Assembly (NCBI RefSeq): GCF_004025585.1
Contig: NZ_QTZO01000005.1
Coordinates: 248,001-312,000, forward strand
Length of the DNA stretch: 64,000 bases
Direction of reading: 5' to 3'
Origin: Pseudodesulfovibrio sp. S3
GTDB lineage: Bacteria > Desulfobacterota > Desulfovibrionia > Desulfovibrionales > Desulfovibrionaceae
Positions 42,173 through 52,045 of the stretch are shown here, one piece after another; within the stretch, counting starts at the first letter, position 1, and each line of letters begins with the position of its first letter. Below the pieces are notes generated by a model. That model did not search any database, was not told the origin of the DNA, and saw only the letters and a program-made list of their open reading frames with translations. A program made the translations under genes and the position numbers.

Positions 42173-42883
42173 ATGCATGATCTATTGCTGATCGACGACG
42201 ATCCGGAGCTGGCGGAGCTGCTGAAATCCTATCTCAGTAGTGAGGGGCTCAGTCTTGATGCGGTTGGTACGGGGAGTTCCGGACTGGAATTGGTGGGAAA
42301 GCATGATTATGAACTCGTGCTTTTGGATGTGGGATTGCCGGATACGAGCGGCTTCAATGTCCTGACCCAGTTGCGGGCGCAGTCAAGTGTGCCGGTCATC
42401 ATGCTGACAGGACGGGGAGAGGAGATCGATCGGGTGGTTGGTCTTGAGATGGGCGCGGACGATTATGTGTCCAAGCCGTTTCAGCTTCGTGAGCTGTTGG
42501 CCCGGATCAGGGCAGTGTTGCGGCGGTACGGGACGGTCTCGACCGAAGAGGTGCCCCGCAAAGGAGTGAAGCCCAAGCCGGATATCGAGATAGGGGATGT
42601 CTCATTGAATCGTAACGCCCGGCACATGACCCTGGGCGATGCGCCCGTGCACCTGACTTCGACAGAGTATGACATCCTGGAAATGCTCGCCCTGAATATG
42701 GGAAACGTGGTCGAGCGCAACAATCTCATGGAAAGTGCCTTGGGCCGGAGTGATGATTTCGACGACTACGTGCTCAATGTGCACATGAGCAACCTTCGAA
42801 AGAAGCTCGGCCAGCATGTCAGCATCAAGACCATACGTGGACGGGGTTACCTCCTCGCCGTGCCCCATCATGGAGCCGTATAG
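42173..42883 (+). CDS. OmpR/PhoB-family response regulator
   Basis: A 236-residue DNA-binding regulator. The receiver has D8 and D9, phosphoacceptor D52, T79 and K101. A winged-helix DNA-binding domain (about 140-235) ends with VLNVHMSNLRKKLGQHVSIKTIRGRGYLL. ATG 42173 has AAGGAG nearby. Its stop codon directly abuts the ATG of the TonB-dependent receptor gene, and the histidine kinase is last in the same operon, so the pair likely controls the operon or its targets. Confidence 0.94.
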   Translation: MHDLLLIDDDPELAELLKSYLSSEGLSLDAVGTGSSGLELVGKHDYELVLLDVGLPDTSGFNVLTQLRAQSSVPVIMLTGRGEEIDRVVGLEMGADDYVSKPFQLRELLARIRAVLRRYGTVSTEEVPRKGVKPKPDIEIGDVSLNRNARHMTLGDAPVHLTSTEYDILEMLALNMGNVVERNNLMESALGRSDDFDDYVLNVHMSNLRKKLGQHVSIKTIRGRGYLLAVPHHGAV

Positions 42884-44794
42884 ATGCAAACCAGCCGCAT
42901 ATGGCCGGTTCTGTTTATTGTTCTCGTAGTGTCTTTGACGTTCGGGTCGGCCTGTGCTTCCGATGACGAGCACCTGGCGACCCTTGATCTTGAAGAGTTG
43001 ATGGAGGTCGAGGTGGTCACGGCTTCCCGCCGGACCGAACCTTTGTCGCAGATCCCCGGTGCGGTCATGGTCCTCACCGAGGAGGACATCTTCCGGTCCG
43101 GTGCCACTTCTCTGCCCGAGGTTCTCAAGCTTGTGCCCGGCGTGCACGTGGCCCAGATAGACACGAACACCTGGGCTGTGGGTATACGCGGTTTCAACGG
43201 CCTGCTCAGCAACAAGCATCTGGTCCTGGTTGACGGCAGGCCCATCACGTCGCCGGTCATGAACGGGGTGCAGTGGGGAAACACGGTTCCCCTTAGCCTG
43301 ATCAAGCGTATCGAGGTGGTGCGGGGCACACGGACGAGTTTGTGGGGGGCCGAGTCTTTCACCGGGGTCATCAACGTCATTACCAAGACCGCTGCCGAGG
43401 TCCGGGGCGGCCAAAGCGTGACACAAGTCGGCACTACCGGTGTGGAGCAGACCGTTCGGCAGGGCAGTGAGATCGGGGAAAATGCCGATCTTATGGTTTA
43501 TGGTAACGGGGTGTACAAGAGTGGAAACTGGCTTTCGAATGAAGAAGGTGACAGAAGCGGACGCGAATGGAGCAAGTTTCAGAGCGGTGCGCGTGCGGAT
43601 TGGGAAAACGCCTTCACCGATGCCCTGTCCCTGCAATGCAACCTGACGGGGACGCATGTCAACGAAGGAACCGGAGGTCCCGACAAGGCGGGGCCGAAAG
43701 GGTCCAGGGACGATATAAACGGGTACGGCCAGTTCGTCTGGGACCGGGCCACCGGCCTTGATTCCAATCTTCACTTCAGGACTTCCTACACCCGGGAGAC
43801 CGCCCGACTCGCTGACATGGAGGGCGGTACCAATGTTCTGGACGCCGAGTTTACTTCCGCCATGGAGCAGGCAGGTCGGCACAGGCTGACCTGGGGGATT
43901 GGCAGCCAGTATTTCTGGGACGACATGAGCGGTGGTGACAACACTTCCATCGACAGGCAACGGATTTATACGCTGACCGCCAATGGATTCATACGGGACA
44001 GAATCACGTTGGTGCCCGAGAGCCTCTACCTTATTCTCGGTTCCAAGGTCGACTATCTGGGTGAACCCGTTCTGGAGGTCCAGCCTACTGTCAGGATGCT
44101 CTACACCCGGGAGGATTCCGAATACTGGCTGGCTGTTTCCAGGGGCGTGCGGGCGGACACTCGCTATCAGCGCAGCGGTTCCTACACCTTCGATCACAGG
44201 GGCACGCGGTATACTGTCGTGGCTCCGGGTGATTTGAAAACTGAGAAACTCATTTCCTATGAGGCGGGCTACAGGCAGGCCCTGACCCCGAATGCCCGGC
44301 TGGACGTATCGCTGTATGTCAACGACTACTCCGAATTGATCATGCTGGATATCGACGATGTGAACCATACGGCCACGTTGGACAATTCCCTGAAGGGGAC
44401 GGCTTACGGTTTTGAATCCCTGTTCGAATGGAAGGCGACGGACTGGCTGACCCTGCAACCCTCGGTCAGCATCATCTATCAGAACATATACGGTTCGGAT
44501 TCCAGTCTTGCGGGCGACTCCATGCCCGAGGAGGGACTCGGCAGCGAGGTCAAGCTTCAGGTCATGACCACCCCCATGCCCGACGTCGGTGTCGACGTCC
44601 AGTTGGGGTATATCGACAGCCCGGATCAGCACCGGCTTCCTGGCTACTTCAGCCTTGACGGGCACGTCTCGTGGAGGGCGTCCGACACGCTTTTGCTGGA
44701 ACTCATAGGCAAAAACCTTGCCGGTTCCCATGAACAGTTCTCCGATCTGGCCGTTGGCCCCAGCCTGGATTGCCGGATCACGTGGGATTTCTGA
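42884..44794 (+). CDS. TonB-dependent outer-membrane receptor
   Basis: A 636-residue outer-membrane beta-barrel with a signal peptide (about 1-25, ending ACA-SD). A plug domain begins at ASRRTEPLSQIPGAVMVLTEEDI and continues through LPEVLKLVPGVHV, VLVDGRPI and IEVVRGTRTSLWGAESFTGV. The barrel closes with the C-terminal aromatic CRITWDF. No clear TonB box is seen after the signal. The size fits small receptors (BtuB/CirA scale). The ligand is unknown. It abuts the regulator gene and overlaps the YfiR-like gene by one base, which suggests a signalling rather than a purely nutritional role. Confidence 0.92.
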   Translation: MQTSRIWPVLFIVLVVSLTFGSACASDDEHLATLDLEELMEVEVVTASRRTEPLSQIPGAVMVLTEEDIFRSGATSLPEVLKLVPGVHVAQIDTNTWAVGIRGFNGLLSNKHLVLVDGRPITSPVMNGVQWGNTVPLSLIKRIEVVRGTRTSLWGAESFTGVINVITKTAAEVRGGQSVTQVGTTGVEQTVRQGSEIGENADLMVYGNGVYKSGNWLSNEEGDRSGREWSKFQSGARADWENAFTDALSLQCNLTGTHVNEGTGGPDKAGPKGSRDDINGYGQFVWDRATGLDSNLHFRTSYTRETARLADMEGGTNVLDAEFTSAMEQAGRHRLTWGIGSQYFWDDMSGGDNTSIDRQRIYTLTANGFIRDRITLVPESLYLILGSKVDYLGEPVLEVQPTVRMLYTREDSEYWLAVSRGVRADTRYQRSGSYTFDHRGTRYTVVAPGDLKTEKLISYEAGYRQALTPNARLDVSLYVNDYSELIMLDIDDVNHTATLDNSLKGTAYGFESLFEWKATDWLTLQPSVSIIYQNIYGSDSSLAGDSMPEEGLGSEVKLQVMTTPMPDVGVDVQLGYIDSPDQHRLPGYFSLDGHVSWRASDTLLLELIGKNLAGSHEQFSDLAVGPSLDCRITWDF

Positions 44795-45333
44795 TGCGTG
44801 TATTGAGGGCGCTGTTTTGCCTGGGCCTGATGTGGGTTTTCATGTTCCCATCCCTTCCGGCCGCAAGTCAAGGGAGGCGGTTGACCGCCAACCTGGATCA
44901 GTTGCGCGCACTCTACGTGCAACGGCTGGTGAAGTATGTCAATTGGCCCGACGGTGTCGGCCCGAAGCCGGGGGAACCTTTCATTGTTGCGGCCACCGAT
45001 CCCGCCAGCCTCAGGCCCTATTTCGGAAGTCCGGCCGGTTCGGTCCGGTTCAAGCTCGTGCAGTGGCCTGCCTCGGATTTCCATGTCCTGGTTCTGACCG
45101 GCGCCCCTGATCGGGAGATTTCCGCCATCCTGAAACGGGTTGCCGATCTTCCGATTCTCACAATATCCCAGAACCCTGTCCATCTCAGGCAGGGGGTCAT
45201 GGTCAACTTCTATATGAACAACGGCAAACTCAAATTCGAGATCAATCCGGCAGCCGCTAAGAGGGGCGGATTGTCCATCAGCTCCCGGCTGCTGCAACTG
45301 GCCAGAATATATCAGGGTGAAGCCGATGATTGA
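44794..45333 (+). CDS. YfiR-like (DUF4154) periplasmic protein
   Basis: A 179-residue protein with an N-terminal signal peptide (about 1-26). The conserved start of the fold, LYVQRLVKYVNWPDG, and the ending MVNFYMNNGKLKFEINPAAAKRGGLSISSRLLQLARI are typical of the YfiR/DUF4154 family. In Pseudomonas, YfiR sits in the periplasm and represses the CHASE8-containing diguanylate cyclase YfiN. Here the next gene encodes a CHASE8-like histidine kinase, whose start overlaps, so this protein probably modulates that kinase. The TGATG overlap with the receptor gene supports coupling. Confidence 0.88.
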   Translation: MRVLRALFCLGLMWVFMFPSLPAASQGRRLTANLDQLRALYVQRLVKYVNWPDGVGPKPGEPFIVAATDPASLRPYFGSPAGSVRFKLVQWPASDFHVLVLTGAPDREISAILKRVADLPILTISQNPVHLRQGVMVNFYMNNGKLKFEINPAAAKRGGLSISSRLLQLARIYQGEADD

Positions 45334-46885
45334 GAAGAATGTCACTCCCCTGGGCCGGAAGATCGTGGCCGCGACTCTCGGCATTACCCTGCTGGCCCTG
45401 GCTTTGAGCTTCCTGCTGAACATCATCCCGACGGTTTACTCGTATAGGCGGGGTGCCGTGGAGAGAGCCCTGTCCACGGCAGATCTCATGGCCGTTTCCT
45501 TGGGGCCGTCCGTGGACTTTCACGATCCGGCGGCGGCGCAGGAGAACCTGGCGACACTGTCTCTGATTCCTGTTGTAACCGGGGCCGCCGTCTTCCTGAA
45601 TGACGGAACGCTTTTTGCCTCCTACGGGAAGCCTCCGGTTCTGCCGGTGTCCGGTGAATTCGGCGTGAGCACGACCTTGACCGCGCTGACCGTGGTCACC
45701 CCCATACAGGCCGAACAGCCTGGAAATGCGTTGGTTATAACCGTGTCCATGGGGGAGCAGGGGGCATTGTTGCAAGGCTATCTTTTCTCTGGAGCGATCA
45801 TCTTGTTTGGTGTGTTTATCTTCTGCTTCAAGCTGGCCGGGGTGATACGGCGCAAGCTGGGCGACCCCCTGCACGAACTGACGTCGGTGGTCCACAACAT
45901 ATCCAGAAGTCGTGATTATTCCCGTCGAGTCAATCACGAGAGCAACGATGAACTCGGCGTACTTGTGACGGAGTTCAATGCCATGCTCAAGCGGATCGAG
46001 GACAGAGACGCCGAGTTGAGCCGCTATCGTGAAAGTCTCGAACAGCGGGTGGAGGAGCGCACCCTGCAACTCAAGGCAAATCAGCTTGAACTGCTCCAGA
46101 ACAACCGGCGGCTTTTCATGGAGATTCGCAAGCGGGCTCAATCCGAGATGATCCGGGAAGAGGTGGAGCGCATCAATAGGCACGATCTGAAATCAGGCCT
46201 GAGCTTGGTCATCGGCTACCCCGAACTGCTGCTCAAGGAAGGCGGGCTCAACGCCCGGCAGGAAAAGCTGATCAAGCGCGTCCGGGCGGCCGGGTACAGG
46301 ATGCTGGACATGATCCGAAATCACCTCGACATGTTCAAGATGGAGAAGGGTGTTTACTCCCTTAACCGTTTGCCCATCGATTTGGTCCAGACCCTGTGCG
46401 ACCTGGAGGAGGAATTCAATCCGCAATTGACCAGCAGCGGTGTGAAGCTGGTTATCGAATTGGATGGTCGGGACGTGGTCGGTGACGAGCAGTTCATCAT
46501 ATCCGGGGAGGGGCCGCTCATGCGGACAATGTGTCGGAACCTCATCCAGAACGCCATTGAGGCTTCCGCTCCGGGCGATAGCGTGATCGTGTCCATGGAG
46601 CAGGATGAGCGGAAGCATCTGACGGTCTCCAATCCGGCGGTCGTGCCCCAAGAGATCCGCGAGCGGTTCTTCGAGAAATATGTCACTGCGGGCAAGGAGA
46701 ATGGAACAGGGCTGGGCACCTATTTTGCTGCGCTCATCGTCAAGACGCATGGGGCTGATATCACTATGAAAACCAGCGATGAGTCGGGCACCACCTTGCG
46801 TGTCTCATTTAGGGGGCGTGCCGGGGATTCAGCCCTGAAATTCCACCCGTTGCCGCCAACCGACAGCCATGACTCCCCCCGCTGA
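45326..46885 (+). CDS. CHASE8-like membrane histidine kinase
   Basis: A 519-residue kinase. There is a membrane helix at about 12-34, then a periplasmic domain (35-150) whose pattern DFHDPAAAQENLATLSLIP followed by VTGAAVFLNDGTLFASYG matches CHASE8, the sensor of YfiN. A second helix (about 151-172), HAMP (173-225), a coiled coil (226-275), a variant H-box with H286 (INRHDLKSGLSL) and an ATPase domain (NLIQNAIEAS, GTGLGTYFA) follow. I chose ATG 45326; a GTG three codons upstream is possible. Both starts overlap the YfiR-like gene. The cognate regulator should be the first gene of the operon. Confidence 0.9.
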   Translation: MIEKNVTPLGRKIVAATLGITLLALALSFLLNIIPTVYSYRRGAVERALSTADLMAVSLGPSVDFHDPAAAQENLATLSLIPVVTGAAVFLNDGTLFASYGKPPVLPVSGEFGVSTTLTALTVVTPIQAEQPGNALVITVSMGEQGALLQGYLFSGAIILFGVFIFCFKLAGVIRRKLGDPLHELTSVVHNISRSRDYSRRVNHESNDELGVLVTEFNAMLKRIEDRDAELSRYRESLEQRVEERTLQLKANQLELLQNNRRLFMEIRKRAQSEMIREEVERINRHDLKSGLSLVIGYPELLLKEGGLNARQEKLIKRVRAAGYRMLDMIRNHLDMFKMEKGVYSLNRLPIDLVQTLCDLEEEFNPQLTSSGVKLVIELDGRDVVGDEQFIISGEGPLMRTMCRNLIQNAIEASAPGDSVIVSMEQDERKHLTVSNPAVVPQEIRERFFEKYVTAGKENGTGLGTYFAALIVKTHGADITMKTSDESGTTLRVSFRGRAGDSALKFHPLPPTDSHDSPR

Positions 46886-47076
46886 TTTTTGGTGACGGGT
46901 GCCGTTCGAGCGATTTGGCCGTTATTTGAATTGTTGAATCCCGTCAGGGAAAAAATATGGCAGTCTCGCAGAGTGAAAGCCGGTGGGATTGACCCGGCAC
47001 AGCTTTTGAAAAGATAGCGGCAGGATGGGGTCATGGTCCAGGAGCGGGCTGAAGTTTGCAAGGCCTCACAGTCAAA

Positions 47077-47104
47077 GGGCAGCCCCGCATATGCGGAGCT
47101 GCCC
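47077..47104. terminator. Terminator between the kinase and efflux operons
   Basis: GGGCAGC and GCTGCCC flank CCGCAT/ATGCGG, giving a near-perfect 14-bp stem. On the plus strand it is followed by ATGTTTTTT and on the minus strand by CTTTG. It serves the efflux genes (minus) and perhaps the kinase operon (plus). Confidence 0.7.
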
Positions 47105-47127
47105 ATGTTTTTTGAGGCGAGCAGGCG

Positions 47128-50100
47128 TTATCCGGCCGACGGAATGTCGCTCCCCTGTTTCACGACATCCGCACTCCATGCATATCCCTTGAACTTCTGG
47201 CGGAAGAACAGGGAGTACAGGACCGGGCACAGCACCAGGGTCAGAACCGTGGCGAAGGTCAGGCCGGACATGATCAGGTTGGCCATGGGTCGCCACATTT
47301 CACCCCCCTGCAACGAGAGCGGGACCATGCCGATGACGGTGGTGGTGGCGGTCATGATGATCGGCCGTGCACGTTCCATGGAGGACAGCACGATGCTGTC
47401 GGCCAGGGAAAGGCCGCGCCTGCGCTGTATCTCGATGCGGTCGATGAGCATGATGGCGTTGTTCACGATGATGCCGAGCAGGGAGATCATGCCGAGCATG
47501 GGCATGAATCCGAACGGCGCATTGGTGAGGATCATGCCCGTGGTGATGCCGATCATCATGGGGGGCAGGGTGAGCAGGATGATGAGCGGGCGGCGCAGGG
47601 AGTTGAACTGGAAGATGAGCACCAGCACCAGCAGCCCCATGGCCAACGGCATGTTGGCGTTGATGGCCTCCTGGGACTCCTGGGTCTTTTCGAACTCGCC
47701 GCCGTATTCGACGGTGTAGCCGAGGGGCCAGGTCTTGTCGGTCATGTATCCGTCAATGACCGGCCTGATGTCCTTGAGGATGGACAGGGCGAAATAGCCG
47801 TCGGCAACGTCGGCCTTGACGGTGATGGTCCGCGTCTGGTCCCGGCGGCGCACGTCGGAAGGCTGCCAGTCGAGCCGGGTGGTGGCCACCTGGCTCAAGG
47901 GTACGCTGGTCCCGTTGTCGTATGAGTAGACATTGATGGAATCTATCTTGTCCAGCCGTCCGCGGAATCCTTCGTCATTGCGGAGGACAATGGGGATGAT
48001 GGTGTCTCCTTCGCGGTAATCGGAGGCGCGCAGGCCGCTCATGCTGGTCTGGAGGGATACGGCCACGTCGAAGCTGGACAATCCTGCTTCCCGCGCCTTG
48101 TCCTGGTCCACTTCCACCAGCAATTTCTTGGTCCACTGTCCCCAATCGTCCCAGACGCGAGTGATACCGGCCTGTTTTTCTACCAAATCCCCGATCCTGT
48201 CGCGCAGGGAGTACAGGGTCTTGATGTCCGGACCGGTGATGCGGATCTGGAGCGGTGCGCCCACTGGTGGGCCGTTCATGAGTTTCTTCAGGCTGAAGTC
48301 CGCATCAGGGAAGGCGTTTTCCAGTTCAGACCGGGTGTCCGCCATGATGCGGTCCACGGATGCGACGCTTTTGGTATTGACTATGAAGGTGGCGAGGTTG
48401 TCGTTCTTCTGCTCCAGGTTCAGGGGCAGATACCAGCGTGGACCGCCGTGGCCCACGATCACGCCCACGCTGACCACATCAGCGTCCGCCTGGAGGAATG
48501 CTTCCAACTTTTCAACCCGTTCGGAAGTGGCCGTGATATCCGTGCCGTAGGGTTGCCAGAAGTCGATGGTGAACTGGGCGCGTTCGTTGGGCGGGAAGAA
48601 CATCTTGGGTACGAATTTGAAACCCCAGAATGAGACGCCGCAGGCGATGACGACCACGACCAGAAATGCGGTGCGGTTTTTCAGGCAAAACAGCAGCAGG
48701 GCGCGGTAGCCACGGTACATTTTGCCCGCATAGGTGGGGATCGAAATCTTGGGTTTGAGCACATAATAGCACATCATGGGCACCAGGGACATGGACAGTC
48801 CCCATGAGCAGAGCAGGGCCAGGGAGACCACGATGAACAGGGAAAAGCAGAATTCTCCGGTGGCGTTCTCCGCCAGCGGGATGGGAAGGAACGCGAATAC
48901 AGTGGTCAGGGAAGCGGCCAACAGGGGCATCCACAGTTCGCTCACGGCACCGGTCACGGCCCTGAGGCGTTCTTCACCGGAAGCCAGGCGCACCAGGATG
49001 GCCTCGGAGACCACCACGCCGTTGTCCACCAATATGCCGAGGGATATGATCAGCGAGGCAATGGAAATGCGTTGCAGTCCCACGTCGAACAGGGGCATGA
49101 GCGCGACGGTGCCGAGCATGGCCATGGGCACCAGCGAACCGGCGATGAGGCCGGTGCGGAGTCCTGCGAAGGCGAGTATGATAATGACAACGAATCCGAA
49201 TGATTCAAGAAGGTTGATCATGAAATCGGTGATGGCCGTGTCAACGTAATCGGGTTGGAAGACCACGATGTCGGTTTCCAGGCCGTGGTACATGTCCTTC
49301 TTCAATTCGGCGAGCTTTTGTGTGACGCGGTCACCCAGGACGGTAATGTTGCCGCCGTCGGCCATGGACACCGCGAGCATGAGGCAGGGCTGGCCGTTGA
49401 AACGGGTCATGGTGGAGGGCGGGTCGGCAAAGCCGCGCGAGATGGTGGTCACGTCCGCGAGCCGGATGGAGCTTTTTTGTCCGGCCGGGCGGACGGCAAG
49501 GGCGTGGATGTCGTCCACTCCTGAAAATTCGCCTGAGGGTTCGATGACGATGCGCTCAGGCCCCACCTGGCTGGACCCCGAAGGCTGGATGGTGTTCTGG
49601 TGATCGATGATCTGGGCCAGGGCAAAGGGGCTGATCCCGGCTGAGGCCATGCGGGAGTTGGTGAAATCCACATAGATGCGTTCATCCTGAACGCCCCACC
49701 GGTCCACCTTGCCTACCCCGTCCACCTTGAGCAACTGGTCGCGCATGGTGTCGGCGGTGTCCTTGAGCTCCCTGTAAGAGAACCCGTCGCCGGTCAGGGC
49801 GATGAGGATGCCGTATACGTCGCCGAATTCGTCGTTGACCAGGGGCGTCTGGGCTTCGGACGGCAGTGAGGCCTGGGCATCCGTGACCTTGTTGCGGAGC
49901 TTTTGCCAGACCGGTATCATATCCTTGCAAGAGTCGTGGAATTCGACCTCGAGGATGGAAAGCCCGGTCATGGACTGGGATCGCAGAGCTTTGAGTTCGC
50001 TCATCTCACGGATTTTTTCTTCGAGTTTGTCCGTGACCAGTTCTTCCACCCGTTGGGGGGATGCGCCGGGAAATACCGTGGTGACCAGGGCCGTGCGGAT

Positions 50101-50223
50101 GGTGAAATCCGGGTCTTCGTCCTTGGGGATGTTGACGAACGTCATCAAGCCGCCCACTGCAATGATGAGGAACATCGCGATGGAGGTACGGTTGTTCTCG
50201 ATGCACCATTTTGCGAGATTCAC
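47128..50223 (-). CDS. RND-family multidrug efflux transporter
   Basis: A 1031-residue inner-membrane proton-driven pump of the AcrB/MexK (HAE) type with about twelve helices and two large periplasmic loops. Typical points are the start NLAKWCIENNRTSIAMFLIIA, the TM4 segment SLGILVDNGVVVSEAI with the proton-relay aspartate, and a second helix cluster FMPMLGMISLLGIIVNNAIMLIDRIE. The TM4 DD pair is DN here, so one relay acid is missing. It follows the adaptor gene by 2 nt. No outer-membrane channel gene adjoins it. Substrate unknown. Confidence 0.95.
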   Translation of the reverse strand: MNLAKWCIENNRTSIAMFLIIAVGGLMTFVNIPKDEDPDFTIRTALVTTVFPGASPQRVEELVTDKLEEKIREMSELKALRSQSMTGLSILEVEFHDSCKDMIPVWQKLRNKVTDAQASLPSEAQTPLVNDEFGDVYGILIALTGDGFSYRELKDTADTMRDQLLKVDGVGKVDRWGVQDERIYVDFTNSRMASAGISPFALAQIIDHQNTIQPSGSSQVGPERIVIEPSGEFSGVDDIHALAVRPAGQKSSIRLADVTTISRGFADPPSTMTRFNGQPCLMLAVSMADGGNITVLGDRVTQKLAELKKDMYHGLETDIVVFQPDYVDTAITDFMINLLESFGFVVIIILAFAGLRTGLIAGSLVPMAMLGTVALMPLFDVGLQRISIASLIISLGILVDNGVVVSEAILVRLASGEERLRAVTGAVSELWMPLLAASLTTVFAFLPIPLAENATGEFCFSLFIVVSLALLCSWGLSMSLVPMMCYYVLKPKISIPTYAGKMYRGYRALLLFCLKNRTAFLVVVVIACGVSFWGFKFVPKMFFPPNERAQFTIDFWQPYGTDITATSERVEKLEAFLQADADVVSVGVIVGHGGPRWYLPLNLEQKNDNLATFIVNTKSVASVDRIMADTRSELENAFPDADFSLKKLMNGPPVGAPLQIRITGPDIKTLYSLRDRIGDLVEKQAGITRVWDDWGQWTKKLLVEVDQDKAREAGLSSFDVAVSLQTSMSGLRASDYREGDTIIPIVLRNDEGFRGRLDKIDSINVYSYDNGTSVPLSQVATTRLDWQPSDVRRRDQTRTITVKADVADGYFALSILKDIRPVIDGYMTDKTWPLGYTVEYGGEFEKTQESQEAINANMPLAMGLLVLVLIFQFNSLRRPLIILLTLPPMMIGITTGMILTNAPFGFMPMLGMISLLGIIVNNAIMLIDRIEIQRRRGLSLADSIVLSSMERARPIIMTATTTVIGMVPLSLQGGEMWRPMANLIMSGLTFATVLTLVLCPVLYSLFFRQKFKGYAWSADVVKQGSDIPSAG

Positions 50224-50225
50224 GG

Positions 50226-51311
50226 CTAGCCCTCCGTGTTGGTGAAGCGGACTTTGAGGCCTTCCTTGAGGTGGTGCACACCTCGGATGACCACGATATC
50301 GCCGGGTTTTACGCCTTCGAGGATCTCGATGCCCTGGGCCGTGAGCTTGCCGATCCTGACCGCCTGCCGTCTGACCGTGGAGTTCTTTTGATCCACCAGC
50401 CAGACAGTGCGGCTTCCGTCTGACCCACCCACCAGGGAGGCGGGGGGCAGATAGCAGGACTGCTTTTCCGAGGACTGATCCGTGAAGCTCACATGGCCGG
50501 ACATGCCGCTTCGAATCAATTTCTCGTTGTTGTCCAGGTAGACTTTGACCGGGTAGGTGGAACCAAGACCGGAGTCCACGCTGACCTCCATGACCTTGCC
50601 CTGCATGTCATGGCCGGGCAGGGCATCGAACTGGACCGTCACTTCGTCGCCCTCGCGGACTTGGGAAATGAGCGTGTCCGGAACGGAAATGTACATTTTC
50701 ATCTGGCGGCCTGCATTGAAGGTAACCACGGATTGGCCTGCGCTCACGTTCTGGTGGATGTTCGTCTCCACCTCGCCGATCCATCCGTCGAACGGAGCTT
50801 GAAGCGTCGTATAGCTCAGCTGTTTGCGAGCGATGTCCAGTTTTTTTGCCGAGGCGCTGAGCTGGGCCTCGAAGGACTTGAAGTCCGCTTCGATCTGGTC
50901 CAGTTCGCCGCGGGAAATGACACTGCGCTCGAACAATTGGCTGTTGCGCTGCATGTCCGCCTTGGCGCGGACATAATTGGCGTTCACCTGCTCCAGGTTC
51001 GCCCTGGCCTGCCGCAGTTCCAGTTCGTAGTCGGACGGGTCAAGGCGGGCGATGACCTCTCCCTTGGAGAATTTGCGACCGATCTGATCACCCGGAAAGC
51101 TGATGATCTTCCCGCCCACACGGAAAGAGAGGTCCGTTGCCAGCGCATCCTCGGCCGTTCCTGCAAAGGTCCACTCCCTGCCCAGGTCAAGGGCGCTGAC
51201 CACCATGGTCTTTACCGGGCGGACAGGCTCCTCTGCCGTGACCGGAGTGTTGTTGCAGGCATACAGGAACAGCAGCAAAAACAGGGCTGCAAGCGGAATG
51301 AAGCGGTACAT
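50226..51311 (-). CDS. RND efflux periplasmic adaptor lipoprotein (membrane fusion protein)
   Basis: A 361-residue adaptor with a lipoprotein signal ending FLYAC (cysteine near residue 19). It shows the lipoyl/hairpin layout SFRVGGKII, a coiled-coil of about 60 residues (ELELRQARANLEQVNANYVRAKADMQR region), TLQAPFDGWIGEV, then beta-barrel and membrane-proximal domains (GDIVVIRGVHHLKEGLKV). ATG 51311 overlaps the TetR stop (TAATG) and has GGAG eight bases upstream; longer in-frame sequence lies inside the TetR gene. It bridges the pump and an outer-membrane channel encoded elsewhere. Confidence 0.94.
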   Translation of the reverse strand: MYRFIPLAALFLLLFLYACNNTPVTAEEPVRPVKTMVVSALDLGREWTFAGTAEDALATDLSFRVGGKIISFPGDQIGRKFSKGEVIARLDPSDYELELRQARANLEQVNANYVRAKADMQRNSQLFERSVISRGELDQIEADFKSFEAQLSASAKKLDIARKQLSYTTLQAPFDGWIGEVETNIHQNVSAGQSVVTFNAGRQMKMYISVPDTLISQVREGDEVTVQFDALPGHDMQGKVMEVSVDSGLGSTYPVKVYLDNNEKLIRSGMSGHVSFTDQSSEKQSCYLPPASLVGGSDGSRTVWLVDQKNSTVRRQAVRIGKLTAQGIEILEGVKPGDIVVIRGVHHLKEGLKVRFTNTEG

Positions 51312-51994
51312 TATGCGTTCTCCATGGGGAGGCCGAGAAAGCCTCTCATGCGTTTTTTTATGATGGCGGTCATGGTGTCCAGGTGGCCGTCGTAAGATTC
51401 CCATCCCAACCGTTTGGTGATGAGATTGTGGGCCTCGAGGAGTTTGAGGACGATGGCGATGATGCCGTGGGCGCTGATGACGATATCATCCCTGTCCGTC
51501 CCGTGAGGCAGCGAGTTTTCCACGAGGGTGTACAGGGCCTTGAATGAGGGGTCGAAAAACTCCTGTTCGAGCTTGGGGTAAAGATCCGAAGGGTGGGCAA
51601 GCTCACGAGTGATGATGATCGTGGCCCATACGTTATCCATGCGGCCGAGGATTCCACGGATCAGCGCTTCGATGAACCAATCCACCACGCCGGCCTTGGC
51701 CTTGATGTTCTCTCCGGCCGTGGCCATGCGGGCCAGCACCTCCCGGGAAGGAGGAACGATGCTGTCCCGGATATTGATGATTTCCTGCAGGATCGCCTGA
51801 TACAGCCCGGCCTTTCCTCCGAAGTGGTAGCTGACGGTGGCGAGGTTGACCCCGGCCTCGGTGGCCAGTGTCCGCATGCTGACGGCGCTATAGCCGTGTT
51901 GGGCGAAAAGCCGTGCGCCGGTCTGGATCAACGTGGCGCGGGTCTCTTCCCCCTGTGTCTTCCTGCGAGATGTCTTGAGCGTCTTCTTGACCAT
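51311..51994 (-). CDS. TetR-family repressor, CecR/CerR-type
   Basis: A 227-residue regulator. The N-terminal helix-turn-helix is canonical (ARLFAQHGYSAVSMRTLATEAGVNLATVSYHFGGKAGLYQAIL). The C-terminal domain (VDWFIEALIRGILG, TRELAHPSDLYPKLEQEFFDP) resembles the CecR/DUF1956 ligand domain. ATG 51994 has GAGG five bases upstream; ATG 52018 is the alternative. It heads the adaptor-pump operon and a palindrome overlaps its probable promoter, so it likely represses the operon until a drug-like ligand binds. Confidence 0.9.
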   Translation of the reverse strand: MVKKTLKTSRRKTQGEETRATLIQTGARLFAQHGYSAVSMRTLATEAGVNLATVSYHFGGKAGLYQAILQEIINIRDSIVPPSREVLARMATAGENIKAKAGVVDWFIEALIRGILGRMDNVWATIIITRELAHPSDLYPKLEQEFFDPSFKALYTLVENSLPHGTDRDDIVISAHGIIAIVLKLLEAHNLITKRLGWESYDGHLDTMTAIIKKRMRGFLGLPMENA

Positions 51995-52045
51995 GCCTGC
52001 CTCAGAGGTTGTGTTCATGTTCCGGGTGTTTTGCAGGGGAGAATT

